A stretch of 64,000 nt of DNA from Streptomyces physcomitrii (GTDB lineage: Bacteria; Actinomycetota; Actinomycetes; Streptomycetales; Streptomycetaceae). The notes beneath the pieces are model-generated. The model worked only from the letters and a program-made list of their open reading frames with translations. It was not told the DNA's origin and did no database searches. Both the position numbers and the translations under genes were made by a program. Below are positions 17,719 through 25,818 of this stretch, in pieces (within the stretch, counting starts at the first letter, position 1; each line of letters begins with the position of its first letter). The DNA is taken from positions 372,001 to 436,000 of the forward strand of contig NZ_JAAWWP010000004.1 in NCBI RefSeq assembly GCF_012273655.1. Reading direction: 5' to 3'.

Positions 17719-19179
17719 GTGAACACCGAGGAGAACCGGAACGAAGCGACGAGCGCGCCGAAGCGACGCACGGGGCTGGTTGCCGCTTCGGTGGCAGCGG
17801 CCGTCCTCCTGGCCGGCGGCGGCGGGGTCTACCTCGCCTCCGCCGCCTCCGACGACGACAGCAAGAGCTCGGCCGGCAAGGAGAGCACCGACAAGCTGCC
17901 GCCGCTGGCGCTGAGCGGCCAGGCGAAGGCACCGGGCGACAAGGACCGTGACGGCGGCCCCGGCATCGCGCCGGGCGAGCCGAACCCGAACGGCACCGTC
18001 TACCGCGCTTCCGGCGAGCTGCCCGAGGGCCCCGACTCCGCACCCGTCTACCGCACCGAGGGCAAGGTCAGCGCCGAGGACGTGACGCGGCTCGGGAAGG
18101 CTCTCGGCCTGAAGGGCACCCCGCACCTGGCGGGCAGCACCTGGCGTATCGGCGGCAACGACGGCGGCAGCCCGCGGCTGCAGGTCGCGGTCGAGGCCCC
18201 CGGCAGCTGGACCTTCCAGAAGTACGCGCCTCCCGGTGGCGACAACTGCCCCAAGGGCAAGATGTGCGCGAGCAACACCGAGCCCGAGGGCGATGTGGTG
18301 CCCAACGAGGAGCTGGCGAAGAAGAAGGCCGCGCCCGTACTGAAGGCGATCGGGGTGGACGACGCCAAGCTGGAGGCCAGCCAGCTGGTCGGCAACTCCC
18401 GTGTGGTGAAGGCGAATCCGGAGATCGGCGGACTGCCCACCGAGGGCTGGACCACCTCCGTGAACATCGCCTTCGACGGCACGGTGACCGCGGGCGGCGG
18501 CTTCCTGAAGTCCCCCGAGAAGGGCGACTCGTACCCGGTCCTGAGCGCGAAGCGGACCCTGGACGAGCTGAACCGGACCGGCGGCACGCTGCGCTCGGCC
18601 CCCGGCTGCGCGGACCCGGTCCCGCTGGGCAAGGACACGAAGGACGCCAAGCCCGCGCCCACCGGGAGCAAGGACTGCGACAAGCCCTCGAAGCCGGAGC
18701 CCGCGACCGTGAAGAGTGCCGTCTTCGGCCTCTCCGCCCAGCAGGAGAAGGGCCGCCAGATCCTCGTACCGTCCTGGCTCTACCAGGTCCGTCCGGCCGG
18801 GGCGACCAGTGAGCAGCGGGTGGTGCACCCGGCGGTCGACCCGCGGTTCGTGACGCAGCCGAAGAACGAGGGTCCGGCCCAGCCGGGCCATGACTCCTCG
18901 GGTCCGGTCGCGCCGCTGAAGGAGGCCAAGGTGGACACGTTCTCCACCGACGGCAAGGAGCTGACCCTGCACTTCTACGGCAGCGTCTGCAAGAAGTACT
19001 CCGCCACCGCGAAGGAGACCGGCGGCAAGGTGACCGTGAAGGTGACCGAGCCGGCCGCCAAGCCCGGCAAGGTGTGCGTGCAGATGGCCAAGAAGACCGA
19101 CGTCAGCGTGCAGCTCGACAAGCCGCTCGGCGACCGTGAGGTGGTCACCCAGCACGGTTCCCTGGTGAAGGAGAAGTAG
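17719..19179 (+). CDS. membrane-anchored extracellular protein of unknown function
   Basis: A 486-residue protein. A basic N-terminus (KRR) is followed by one hydrophobic segment, TGLVAASVAAAVLLAGG (about residues 18-36); the remainder is hydrophilic, Lys/Gly/Pro rich and presumably outside the cell. Four cysteines (in DNCPKGKMCAS and APGC...KDCDK) could form disulfides, and a second cysteine pair occurs near the C-terminus. The GTG at 17719 has AGGAG seven bases upstream; an in-frame GTG at 17689 with GGAGG is an equally good start and adds ten residues. No enzyme motif is visible. A strong terminator follows. Confidence 0.8.
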   Translation: MNTEENRNEATSAPKRRTGLVAASVAAAVLLAGGGGVYLASAASDDDSKSSAGKESTDKLPPLALSGQAKAPGDKDRDGGPGIAPGEPNPNGTVYRASGELPEGPDSAPVYRTEGKVSAEDVTRLGKALGLKGTPHLAGSTWRIGGNDGGSPRLQVAVEAPGSWTFQKYAPPGGDNCPKGKMCASNTEPEGDVVPNEELAKKKAAPVLKAIGVDDAKLEASQLVGNSRVVKANPEIGGLPTEGWTTSVNIAFDGTVTAGGGFLKSPEKGDSYPVLSAKRTLDELNRTGGTLRSAPGCADPVPLGKDTKDAKPAPTGSKDCDKPSKPEPATVKSAVFGLSAQQEKGRQILVPSWLYQVRPAGATSEQRVVHPAVDPRFVTQPKNEGPAQPGHDSSGPVAPLKEAKVDTFSTDGKELTLHFYGSVCKKYSATAKETGGKVTVKVTEPAAKPGKVCVQMAKKTDVSVQLDKPLGDREVVTQHGSLVKEK

Positions 19180-19262
19180 GACCTCGGGACGCGCGCGCTC
19201 TGTGGGGGAGCGCCAGGGTCCCGCGATCTCCGGCCGCCCTTGTGGGGAGGGCATCCGGAGAC

Positions 19263-19304
19263 ACAGAAGGCGGCGGCTCCCGCGAGGGGGCCGCCGCCTT
19301 CTGT
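19263..19304. terminator. bidirectional terminator
   Basis: A perfect 15-bp inverted repeat (ACAGAAGGCGGCGGC and complement) lies between the converging secreted-protein and erpA-like genes. Confidence 0.8.
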
Positions 19305-19347
19305 CATGTCCCGTCGGGGCGGGCCGCTCGGGCCCGCCCCCGGGGCG

Positions 19348-19704
19348 TCAGCTGAAGGAGTCGCCGCAGGCGCAGGAGCCGGTGGCGTTGGGGTTGTCGA
19401 TGGTGAAGCCCTGCTTCTCGATGGTGTCGACGAAGTCGACCGAGGCGCCGCCGAGGTAGGGGGCGCTCATCCGGTCGGTGACGACCTTGACGCCGCCGAA
19501 GTCCTTCACGACATCGCCGTCCAGCGAGCGCTCGTCGAAGAAGAGCTGGTACCGCAGGCCGGAGCAGCCACCGGGCTGGACAGCGACGCGCAGCGCCAGG
19601 TCCTCGCGGCCTTCCTGGTCGAGCAGGGCCTTGACCTTGGCCGCGGCGGCGTCGGTCAGGACGATGCCGTCGGTGACGGTGGTGGTCTCGTCCGATACGG
19701 ACAT
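19348..19704 (-). CDS. erpA: A-type iron-sulfur cluster carrier (HesB/ErpA-like)
   Basis: A 118-residue A-type carrier. The three conserved cysteines are present: one in QPGGCSGL (about residue 47) and the C-terminal pair in GSCACGDSF (about residues 112 and 114). It would transfer [2Fe-2S] or [4Fe-4S] clusters to apo-proteins; nearby clients include QcrA, NadA and LipA. GGGAGAG precedes the ATG. It faces the nadA gene across 384 bp of intergenic DNA. The symbol follows the usual annotation of this actinobacterial protein; it may not be functionally identical to E. coli ErpA. Confidence 0.88.
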   Translation of the reverse strand: MSVSDETTTVTDGIVLTDAAAAKVKALLDQEGREDLALRVAVQPGGCSGLRYQLFFDERSLDGDVVKDFGGVKVVTDRMSAPYLGGASVDFVDTIEKQGFTIDNPNATGSCACGDSFS

Positions 19705-19926
19705 CTACATCTCTCCCGGGTTGGTACGGAGACTGCTTGCCGACGGTGACAACCGCCGGGGTCGCGGATTCATTCCGCGCCGAGCGTGTACGCCAGGTCT
19801 CCCTGGTCCACCCATGCTCGCACACCGGCCGGGCGGGGTCACGGGACCGCGGTCGGGGGCCCGGGGAACGCCCCGGGCCGGCCGCGGGCCCGGCGCCCGG
19901 GAACAGCCGCCGCGGATTGCGTCACA

Positions 19927-19990
19927 TTGACACGACCGCCATCGTCAAACTGACGTGAAGCGGGTTATGATAGATAACGTCAATTCGACG
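19927..19990 (+). promoter_or_regulatory. nadA promoter region with clustered TGAC half-sites
   Basis: A -10 element TATGAT (19966-19971) is flanked by dyads built from the same half-site: TTGAC-N12-GTCAA (starting 19927), CGTCA-AAC-TGACG (19943-19955, over the -35 position) and CGTC-N5-GACG (19978-19990, at the likely transcription start). The arrangement looks like cooperative repressor sites, as expected for NAD-synthesis control, but the regulator is not identified. The rest of 19705-20088 holds no gene. Confidence 0.45.
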
Positions 19991-20088
19991 AAAAGACTCC
20001 TTCGTGCAGCCGCACGAGCCGGAAACGGCCTCGCAGGAGAGCCGCTGAGTCCGCGAGAAGATTCCCGCGAGAAGAAAGGGTGCGTGCC

Positions 20089-21276
20089 GTGACCACCGCC
20101 CCAACCCGCCAGGAGCTCGACGTCCAGCCGACCCCCCTCGCCCTGCTGCTGCTCGGCCGCGAGGCCGACGCGAGGAGCGAGCGCGGTGTCGACTGCCCCG
20201 GCGACCTGCCCGCCCCCTCCGACCCGGATCTCGTGGCCCGCGCCCGCGCCGCCAAGGAGAAGCTCGGCGACAAGGTCTTCGTGCTCGGCCACCACTACCA
20301 GCGCGACGAGGTCATCCAGTTCGCCGACGTGACCGGCGACTCCTTCAAGCTGGCCCGGGACGCCGCGGCCAAGCCGGAGGCCGAGTACATCGTCTTCTGC
20401 GGTGTCCACTTCATGGCGGAGTCCGCGGACATCCTCACCAGCGACGAGCAGCGGGTCGTCCTGCCCGACCTCGCGGCGGGCTGCTCGATGGCCGACATGG
20501 CCACGGCCGAGCAGGTCGCCGAGTGCTGGGACGTGCTCACCGAGGCCGGGATCGCCGAACAGGTCGTCCCCGTCTCGTACATGAACTCCTCCGCCGACAT
20601 CAAGGCCTTCACCGGCAAGCACGGCGGCACCATCTGCACCTCCTCCAACGCCGAACGCGCCCTGGACTGGGCCTTCCAGCAGGGTGAGAAGGTCCTCTTC
20701 CTGCCCGACCAGCACCTCGGCCGCAACACCGCGGTACGCGACATGGGCATGTCCCTGGACGACTGCGTGGTCTACAACCCGCACAAGCCGGGCGGCGGCC
20801 TCACCACCGAGCAGCTGCGCGCCGCGAAGATGATCCTCTGGCGCGGCCACTGCTCGGTGCACGGCCGCTTCTCGCTGGACTCGGTCGAGGACGTCCGCGC
20901 GCGCATACCCGGCGTCAACGTCCTGGTGCACCCCGAGTGCAAACACGAGGTCGTGTCCGCCGCCGACCACGTGGGCTCGACCGAGTACATCATCAAGACC
21001 CTGGAGGCCGCCCCCGCCGGTTCGAAGTGGGCGATCGGCACCGAACTCAACCTGGTCCGCCGCCTGGCGAACCGTTTCGCACCCGAGGGCAAGGAGGTCG
21101 TCTTCCTCGACAAGACGGTCTGCTTCTGCTCCACCATGAACCGCATCGACCTCCCCCACCTGGTCTGGACCCTGGAATCCCTCGCCGAGGGCACCCTCGT
21201 CAACCGCATCCAGGTCGACAAGGAGACAGAGAGCTTCGCCAAGCTGGCCCTGGAACGGATGCTGGCACTGCCGTAG
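20089..21276 (+). CDS. nadA: quinolinate synthase
   Basis: A 395-residue [4Fe-4S] enzyme that condenses iminoaspartate with dihydroxyacetone phosphate to quinolinate in de novo NAD synthesis. Typical segments are LGHHYQRDEV, DSFKLAR, FCGVHFMAESA, SYMNSSADIKA, LPDQHLGRN, HPECKHEV and DKTVCFCSTMN, giving the cluster cysteines in the expected repeats. The GTG at 20089 is chosen because GAAAGGG lies eight bases upstream. It stands alone here: nadB and nadC do not follow, and the next genes are the accessory cassettes on the opposite strand. Confidence 0.96.
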   Translation: MTTAPTRQELDVQPTPLALLLLGREADARSERGVDCPGDLPAPSDPDLVARARAAKEKLGDKVFVLGHHYQRDEVIQFADVTGDSFKLARDAAAKPEAEYIVFCGVHFMAESADILTSDEQRVVLPDLAAGCSMADMATAEQVAECWDVLTEAGIAEQVVPVSYMNSSADIKAFTGKHGGTICTSSNAERALDWAFQQGEKVLFLPDQHLGRNTAVRDMGMSLDDCVVYNPHKPGGGLTTEQLRAAKMILWRGHCSVHGRFSLDSVEDVRARIPGVNVLVHPECKHEVVSAADHVGSTEYIIKTLEAAPAGSKWAIGTELNLVRRLANRFAPEGKEVVFLDKTVCFCSTMNRIDLPHLVWTLESLAEGTLVNRIQVDKETESFAKLALERMLALP

Positions 21277-21347
21277 GACGCGAAGCAGGGGCAGACGGAG
21301 GGGCGTCCGAGCGGGTGGGACGCCCCTCCGGCGTGGGTACGGGTGCT

Positions 21348-21833
21348 TCACCCGGGGCCGGCGGCCACGGCCGGACAGGGCAGTTCGGGGGCCGCCCGGT
21401 TCGGGGAGCACGTGACCACGGCCACCGAGTGGAAGACCGCGCCCCGCAGATAGTGGCCCAGCGATACGTCCCCGCCCCACCGCAGACGCTCGACGGCGGC
21501 CTGCACCAGGAGCACCAGCCGGGTCGCCTCCCGGTCCTGATCGGAGGCGAACCGAGGGGCGAACTCGGTCAGTTGGCGGCCCAGCCACTCCCCCGCTTCT
21601 CCGGGGTTTTCCCATGTCCCCCGGATCAGCGAGGGCGGCTTCATGAGCCAGTGTGCCGTCTGGATCGGAGGCACCTCGGAGGCCGGGAAGACGGCCACGG
21701 CCTCTCGGTACCGCTCATGGATGTCCCTCTCACTGGTCGCCGAAGGCGCTTGGCCAGGAGGCCTTCGAATGCTCTCCCGATCGAACTCCCTCTTCTCCCC
21801 CAGCCATGCGTAACCGTGATGATGCTGCCGCAC
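21348..21833 (-). CDS. unknown protein, last gene of the leftward DUF397 cassette
   Basis: A 161-residue protein of no family I recognise. It begins with HHHGYAWLG and later has PPIQTAHWLMKPPSLIRGTW, GGDVSLGHYL and VVTCSPNRAAPELPCP. The same landmarks, in the same order, occur in the gene at 26124, the last gene of the mirror-image cassette, so the pair define a family. The start is the GTG at 21833, with GGAG six bases upstream, giving the same N-terminus as the paralogue; a TTG at 21872 is possible. No membrane segment is seen. Conserved His, Trp and Cys residues could be functional. Confidence 0.65.
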   Translation of the reverse strand: MRQHHHGYAWLGEKREFDRESIRRPPGQAPSATSERDIHERYREAVAVFPASEVPPIQTAHWLMKPPSLIRGTWENPGEAGEWLGRQLTEFAPRFASDQDREATRLVLLVQAAVERLRWGGDVSLGHYLRGAVFHSVAVVTCSPNRAAPELPCPAVAAGPG

Positions 21834-21911
21834 ATGCCGCTCCGTTCCGGAAAGCGCGACGGCCCCGCCCAACGCGTAGGGCAGGGCCGTCAGTTGAGGT
21901 GGAGCGGTGAG

Positions 21912-22136
21912 TCAGGCCGAGAGACCGAAGCGGGCCGGGTCGATACCGGCGGCGGCCAGCTCCGCCGTGGTGAAGCGCAGCGACAGCGCATCGGGGCGCT
22001 TGCTGTCACCCACGGCCCAGGCGTCCGGACCGATCTTCGCGAGGGTCACACACGATTCACCGTCGGGATGCGTGTTGCCGCCGCAGGCCTTCGAGAACTC
22101 GATTCCCTCGACGGGGAGTTCGTACAGGTCGACCAT
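21912..22136 (-). CDS. DUF397-type small protein (leftward cassette)
   Basis: A 74-residue protein of the DUF397 kind found beside WhiJ-like regulators in Streptomyces. Landmarks are FSKACGG, CVTLAKIG, WAVGDSKRPDA, LRFTTAEL and the closing AGIDPARFGL. The paralogue at 25819 shares nearly all of these. The start ATG follows GGAAGGG. It lies 63 bp after the XRE/DUF5753 gene on the same strand. Proteins of this type are believed to partner with, or antagonise, the adjacent regulator; the molecular activity is not known. Confidence 0.82.
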   Translation of the reverse strand: MVDLYELPVEGIEFSKACGGNTHPDGESCVTLAKIGPDAWAVGDSKRPDALSLRFTTAELAAAGIDPARFGLSA

Positions 22137-22199
22137 TGCCCTGCCCTTCCTTGTCACGGAGGCTTGTGCGGCAATCATCGACAGAAAAGGAACCCGACT

Positions 22200-23030
22200 C
22201 TAGCCGGTTTCCTGTTCGCGCAAATAGCCATCCCGAATGGATTCGACCAGGGCACGCATGGCGTCGCCGGAAACAGCGGATTCCCGGAAGCGCTCGAACT
22301 TCGATACGTAGAGGGCGACATCCCTCGGGTCGGTCACCACTATTTCGGCATGAACCGTTTCGACGGTGACCGTGCGATCATCGAAGAGGCAGAACGAGTG
22401 ACCGGCGAAGTCCTTCTGGGGCACAGAAAGGGCAACTACGCGAATATCCACGTTGGGCAGACGCGAGAGAGACAGCAATCGATCCAGCTGCCCCACCATG
22501 ACCAAAGGTGGAACAACAAGCCATCTCAGCACAGACTCCGTGATCAAGAACTGGAAGTCCTTGCCCTGCGCATAGAGAACGGATTGCCGAGCAAGTCTCG
22601 CACTGATGGTACTTTCCAGTTGACCGTCGGTCAGATCCTTCGGTTCGAAAACCGCTCTCACGTACTCAGGCGTCTGAAGCAGGCCTGGGATGAGCGAGGG
22701 CTGGAATAGGCGCAACAGGGCCGTCCGGGCCTCCAGACTCTGCACCTGCTGCTGTTTCCTGCTGTAGCCCAGGCGTCGGAAGAGGCGCCACGCCGTGACC
22801 TCGGTGGCAGCCTCCCTGGCCGCCGCCATGTACTCGGCCTTGACCTCTTCCGATACCCCTATGACGGTGAGGACGGAGTCCACATCGGTGAGACTCGGAG
22901 CCACGTTCCCATTCTCGATCTTGGAGAGCTTGGAACGAGACATGGCAGCGCCGCGGGCGACCGCCTTGGCCTCCAGCCCCGAGGAGACCCGCAGTGCCCG
23001 CAGCGCGGAGCCCAGAGCCGACTTGTTCAC
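22200..23030 (-). CDS. XRE-family regulator with DUF5753 domain (WhiJ-like, leftward cassette)
   Basis: A 276-residue regulator. Residues about 5-60 form an XRE helix-turn-helix, including MSRSKLSKIENGNVAPSLTDVD. Residues about 85-265 form the DUF5753 ligand/partner domain, with RLFQPSLIPGLLQTPEY and a closing DPRDVALYVSKFE. The start is set at the GTG whose GTGA overlaps the DUF6879 stop, implying coupled translation; an ATG at 23051 would extend it by seven residues. It belongs to the WhiJ/AbaA-orfA regulator group linked with Streptomyces development. About one third of residues match the mirror paralogue at 24756. Confidence 0.85.
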   Translation of the reverse strand: MNKSALGSALRALRVSSGLEAKAVARGAAMSRSKLSKIENGNVAPSLTDVDSVLTVIGVSEEVKAEYMAAAREAATEVTAWRLFRRLGYSRKQQQVQSLEARTALLRLFQPSLIPGLLQTPEYVRAVFEPKDLTDGQLESTISARLARQSVLYAQGKDFQFLITESVLRWLVVPPLVMVGQLDRLLSLSRLPNVDIRVVALSVPQKDFAGHSFCLFDDRTVTVETVHAEIVVTDPRDVALYVSKFERFRESAVSGDAMRALVESIRDGYLREQETG

Positions 23031-23554
23031 TCGCCGTACTCTGCCCACCATTCAGCGAACGGCACAGCCTTGGCCAGGGCCTTGTCCCAGTATGCGAGGA
23101 AGGTCGAGACCTTCTCCTCACTCAGGAGGTCAGCACCGAGGAACTTGCCCTTGCCGTCGTAGTTCATGGCGGCGATGACCTGCTCGTCGAAGAGCCAGAA
23201 GTCCGGAGCATCAGGGATCGGGTTGGCCTGCTCCGTGGTGTCGAGGATGAAGAACTCTTCCCCCGCCTTCACGTTCCGCAGATATCCCCAGCCCAGCTCG
23301 AACCGCAGATAGTCATTGAGCGGGCGGCTCAGGATGTGCACGCGGTACATGCGCTTGCCCGAACGAACCGCGTCCCCGACGGTCGTGACCCAGTTCGCAG
23401 TCTTGAAGTCTTCCGGCTGCGGCTTCCCTTCGAGGAACGCCTCAAAGGCACCCAGGCCACCCGACTTACTGTAGTCGTCCAATGTTTCGAGCCGGAAAGC
23501 TTCCCGCTCGAATTCATTGAAGCAAGCGTCCAGCGTTTTAGGCGATGTGGTCAC
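23027..23554 (-). CDS. DUF6879 family protein (leftward cassette)
   Basis: A 175-residue soluble protein with features shared with the gene at 24236: EFEREAFRLET, FLEGKPQPEDF, VRSGKRMYRVHILSRPLNDY, AGEEFFILD and DFWLFDEQV. I recall this as DUF6879, usually encoded next to XRE/DUF5753 regulators. Function is unknown; the conserved FWLFDE stretch and a basic patch are the obvious candidates for an active or binding surface. It begins with GTG, overlaps the small CPT gene upstream by 17 bases and the regulator downstream by four, so the three genes form one tight operon. Confidence 0.8.
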   Translation of the reverse strand: MTTSPKTLDACFNEFEREAFRLETLDDYSKSGGLGAFEAFLEGKPQPEDFKTANWVTTVGDAVRSGKRMYRVHILSRPLNDYLRFELGWGYLRNVKAGEEFFILDTTEQANPIPDAPDFWLFDEQVIAAMNYDGKGKFLGADLLSEEKVSTFLAYWDKALAKAVPFAEWWAEYGE

Positions 23555-23729
23555 GTGCGGCCTTTCGGATGAGCTCTACGGAAATCTCTACCAGAGTTTC
23601 GTGCGACGGGATCTCCAGCCCATGGGAAGAAATCCGGCTGCCCTGAACGGCCAGCGCGCCTCGATCTGTGGCGTAGATGGTCGGGCATGAGCCGTCTTGG
23701 CATTCGCCTACCAGTCTGGTCAGCTTCAC
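23538..23729 (-). CDS. small CPT-motif protein, first gene of the leftward cassette
   Basis: A 63-residue protein. It has ECQDGSCPTIYAT followed by ALAVQG and a helical C-terminus VEISVELIRKAAR. The counterpart at 24037 has GDCPTVYMT, IAVQG and a similar C-terminal helix. The two cysteines could bind metal or form a disulfide. A purine-rich GAGAGGGG lies seven bases before the GTG. No named family is known to me. It is first in a tightly overlapping operon. Confidence 0.65.
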   Translation of the reverse strand: MKLTRLVGECQDGSCPTIYATDRGALAVQGSRISSHGLEIPSHETLVEISVELIRKAARDHIA

Positions 23730-23799
23730 AGCGCCGCCCCTCTCGTGAGTGTCGTGATCAATACTTCCGGATGGAGACCGAGAGTGACAAGAGCATCTC

Positions 23800-23817
23800 G
23801 TTTCCGTTACTGGAAAC
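23800..23817. promoter_or_regulatory. inverted repeat at the axis between the mirrored cassettes
   Basis: GTTTCC-N6-GGAAAC, a perfect 6-bp dyad, lies in the 307-bp divergent intergenic region (23730-24036), upstream of the leftward cassette. A related TTTCCGTAAC occurs at about 23997, before the rightward cassette. It could be an operator for one of the two XRE proteins. No confident promoter could be placed. Confidence 0.35.
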
Positions 23818-23833
23818 CGCCCCGCCGTCCGGA

Positions 23834-23925
23834 AAACCCCAGCCCCGCCGTCGGAACGAGGAGGGGCAGGAGGGTGGAGCTGATGAGGCCGCCGAAGACG
23901 ACGACGGCGGCCTGGAGCCGCCCAA
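23834..23925 (-). pseudogene. relic of an RND-type efflux transporter gene
   Basis: On the minus strand this stretch translates to GRLQAAVVVFGGLISSTLLP followed by LLVPTAG. It closely resembles the conserved last membrane helix of CusA/CzcA/AcrB transporters, where GGL(I/T)(S/T)STLLTLLV is typical. Only about 30 residues are recognisable, with no start and no remaining domain, so this is a fragment. It suggests that the mirrored cassettes replaced or split an older efflux gene. A chance match in GC-rich DNA cannot be excluded. Confidence 0.45.
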
Positions 23926-24036
23926 GACACCGCGCGTCGGCGCGCTTTATGCGACTTCGTGACTGAGGTGCATCCGGCCTTGCCGTCCGGAACACACTTT
24001 CCGTAACGTCCCGCTCACACCAGGAGAGAAGGTTCG

Positions 24037-24255
24037 GTGAACGGATTGCAGATCATCGCCGGTGGCCCGTGCAGGAGCGATGAGGACGACAAGTGCGGAA
24101 ACGGCGACTGCCCCACCGTGTACATGACGCCCGAGCCGGGCATGATCGCCGTCCAGGGCTACGAGGCGGCGCACCCGACGCCCGAGGGCGAGTCGGTGGT
24201 ACTGATTCCGGAGGACGTACTGAGGGAGGCGGCCCGTGCCCGTGGATGGTACTGA
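24037..24255 (+). CDS. small CPT-motif protein, first gene of the rightward cassette
   Basis: A 72-residue acidic protein with CGNGDCPTVYMT, MIAVQGYE and a C-terminal helix IPEDVLREAAR. It matches the 63-residue protein at 23538 in all these parts and carries an extra cysteine (GGPCRSD). GGAGAGAAGG lies a few bases before the GTG. It overlaps the DUF6879 gene by 20 bases. Function unknown. Confidence 0.65.
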   Translation: MNGLQIIAGGPCRSDEDDKCGNGDCPTVYMTPEPGMIAVQGYEAAHPTPEGESVVLIPEDVLREAARARGWY

Positions 24256-24772
24256 CCCGGTGTACCTGGACGGTGAGGAATGGCAGGCGTACTTCCGGGA
24301 CTTCAGGAGGTCGGCCTTCCGCCTTGAGATGCACCAGACGTACACCATGCCCGCCGAGACACCCACCGTTCGCGCCTTCCTGGCCGGTGAGCCGAAGCCC
24401 CGGCAGTTCAACTCCCCGTGGCATCGCACCATTCAGGACCACGCGGCGGCGGGCCGGACGATGACCCGGGCCAAGATCGTGGTCCGGCCGCTCACGCCGT
24501 ACAACCGGTACCTCTTCGACTGGTGCATCCCCGGGAATGTGGCGGCGGGTGAGGACTACCGGATCGTCGATCTCACCGACCGGCCGGACCCCGGGCTCCC
24601 GCGGCAGGACTTCTGGCTGTTCGACGAGGAGACCGTCGTGCACCTCAACTACCGCGACGACGGGACCCAGATCAACCGGGAGCTGATCCGGAATCCTGAT
24701 ATCCCCTCGTATCTCGCGTGGCGGGATCTTGCACTGGAGAACGCCGTAGCATTCCGTGCCTATCGAACCTGA
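24236..24772 (+). CDS. DUF6879 family protein (rightward cassette)
   Basis: A 178-residue soluble protein. It shows YFRDFRRSAFRLEM, FLAGEPKPRQF, AGRTMTRAKIVVRPLTPYN, AGEDYRIVD and DFWLFDEETVVHLNY, the same framework as the gene at 23027. Roughly a third of the residues are the same, so the two are old paralogues or separate acquisitions. It overlaps the small CPT gene upstream and the regulator gene downstream (17 bases), again as a coupled three-gene unit. Confidence 0.8.
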   Translation: MPVDGTDPVYLDGEEWQAYFRDFRRSAFRLEMHQTYTMPAETPTVRAFLAGEPKPRQFNSPWHRTIQDHAAAGRTMTRAKIVVRPLTPYNRYLFDWCIPGNVAAGEDYRIVDLTDRPDPGLPRQDFWLFDEETVVHLNYRDDGTQINRELIRNPDIPSYLAWRDLALENAVAFRAYRT

Positions 24773-25613
24773 AGAACAGGAACGGGAGCGGAGGAACCTG
24801 GCGGAGGCGCTGCGGAGCCTCCGCCTCGCTTCCGGTCTCAGCGGCGAACGCCTCGCGGTCCGCTGCAACATGAGCCAGACGAAGATCAGCCGAATCGAAA
24901 CGGGCAGGGCACTCCCGTCGGTGATCGATGTCGAGCGCATTCTGAAAGCCCTCGCAGTGCCCGACGGGGTTTCGCAGGATCTGCTCGACCTGGCTCGGCA
25001 GGCGAACGTCGACTACGCCTCCTGGCGTACGTATGCCCGCATCGGCCTTTATCGCAAGCAAGCAGAGCTCAAGGCACTCGAGTCCTCCTCGCACGCCATA
25101 CGGCATTTCCTCCCGGCGATCCCCACGGGGCTGCTGCACGTCCGTGAGTACGCCGCCGCCACTCTCTCCCCTGCGGTGGCGGGCGAACCGGCAAGAGATG
25201 TGCGCCGCACGGTCGAGGCCCGTATGGAACGCCAAGCGATCCTGGACGACCGTGCCCGCTCGTTCTGGTTCCTGATGACCGAGCAGGCAGTGCGGTGGCA
25301 GCGCGCCGCCACGGGGACCATGGCCGCGCAGTGCGCCCATATGGCCGAGATCAACGGGAAGCCCAATGTCGAGATCGGCGTACTCCCGCAGGGAATTCAC
25401 GTTCCCGGCACCCCGATGAATATCTTCGTCGTCTACGACGACCGTCTCGTGACAGTGGAACTGTTCTCCGGGGAAGTCGTACTGCGTGACCCGCGAGATG
25501 TGACGCAGCATCTGAATCTCTTCGAGCTGTTCTGGTCACACGCACTCACAGGAGACCGCGCCACCCGTTTCCTGGAAGAAGCCTCGCAGGCATTCATGCG
25601 TCAACGTGACTAG
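24756..25613 (+). CDS. XRE-family regulator with DUF5753 domain (WhiJ-like, rightward cassette)
   Basis: A 285-residue regulator. The helix-turn-helix is at about residues 12-66 (MSQTKISRIETGRALPSVID) and DUF5753 at about 95-275 (LPAIPTGLLHVREYA, NVEIGVLPQGIHVPG, DPRDVTQHLNLFE). Many positions agree with the leftward regulator at 22200, although the DNA-recognition helices differ (SQTKISRIET against SRSKLSKIEN), so the two may bind related but distinct sites. It starts with GTG inside the preceding gene. A terminator hairpin begins at its stop codon, separating it from the DUF397 gene. Confidence 0.87.
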   Translation: MPIEPEEQERERRNLAEALRSLRLASGLSGERLAVRCNMSQTKISRIETGRALPSVIDVERILKALAVPDGVSQDLLDLARQANVDYASWRTYARIGLYRKQAELKALESSSHAIRHFLPAIPTGLLHVREYAAATLSPAVAGEPARDVRRTVEARMERQAILDDRARSFWFLMTEQAVRWQRAATGTMAAQCAHMAEINGKPNVEIGVLPQGIHVPGTPMNIFVVYDDRLVTVELFSGEVVLRDPRDVTQHLNLFELFWSHALTGDRATRFLEEASQAFMRQRD

Positions 25614-25639
25614 CGCTTCCGAAGCTCCGATGGAAGCGC
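25613..25639 (+). terminator. hairpin at the end of the rightward regulator gene
   Basis: GCGCTTCC-N11-GGAAGCGC, a perfect 8-bp stem, starts on the last base of the stop codon. It probably ends the first three genes of the cassette, leaving the DUF397 gene with its own promoter. Confidence 0.5.
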
Positions 25640-25763
25640 CACGATGAATGCACGGCGAGTGAGCGCGCGTTCAGCACGGCTGGCACACCTCCGGCAGTGA
25701 AAGCAAGGGCGGATTTTCCGTCGCCTCGCACTCCTCACCTGAAATCCCGCTCCTGAAAAGGGC

Positions 25764-25787
25764 GGTGGCGGTCACGTGACGGCCACC
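25764..25787. promoter_or_regulatory. 24-bp near-perfect palindrome before the DUF397 gene
   Basis: The half-sites GGTGGCGGTCAC and GTGACGGCCACC abut with no spacer and match at 11 of 12 positions. They lie 31 bp upstream of the DUF397 GTG, a typical operator position, and no equivalent lies before the leftward DUF397 gene. A hairpin role is also possible. Confidence 0.45.
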
Positions 25788-25818
25788 TTCCATTGTCCAG
25801 GCAGAAAGGTGCAGAGAC

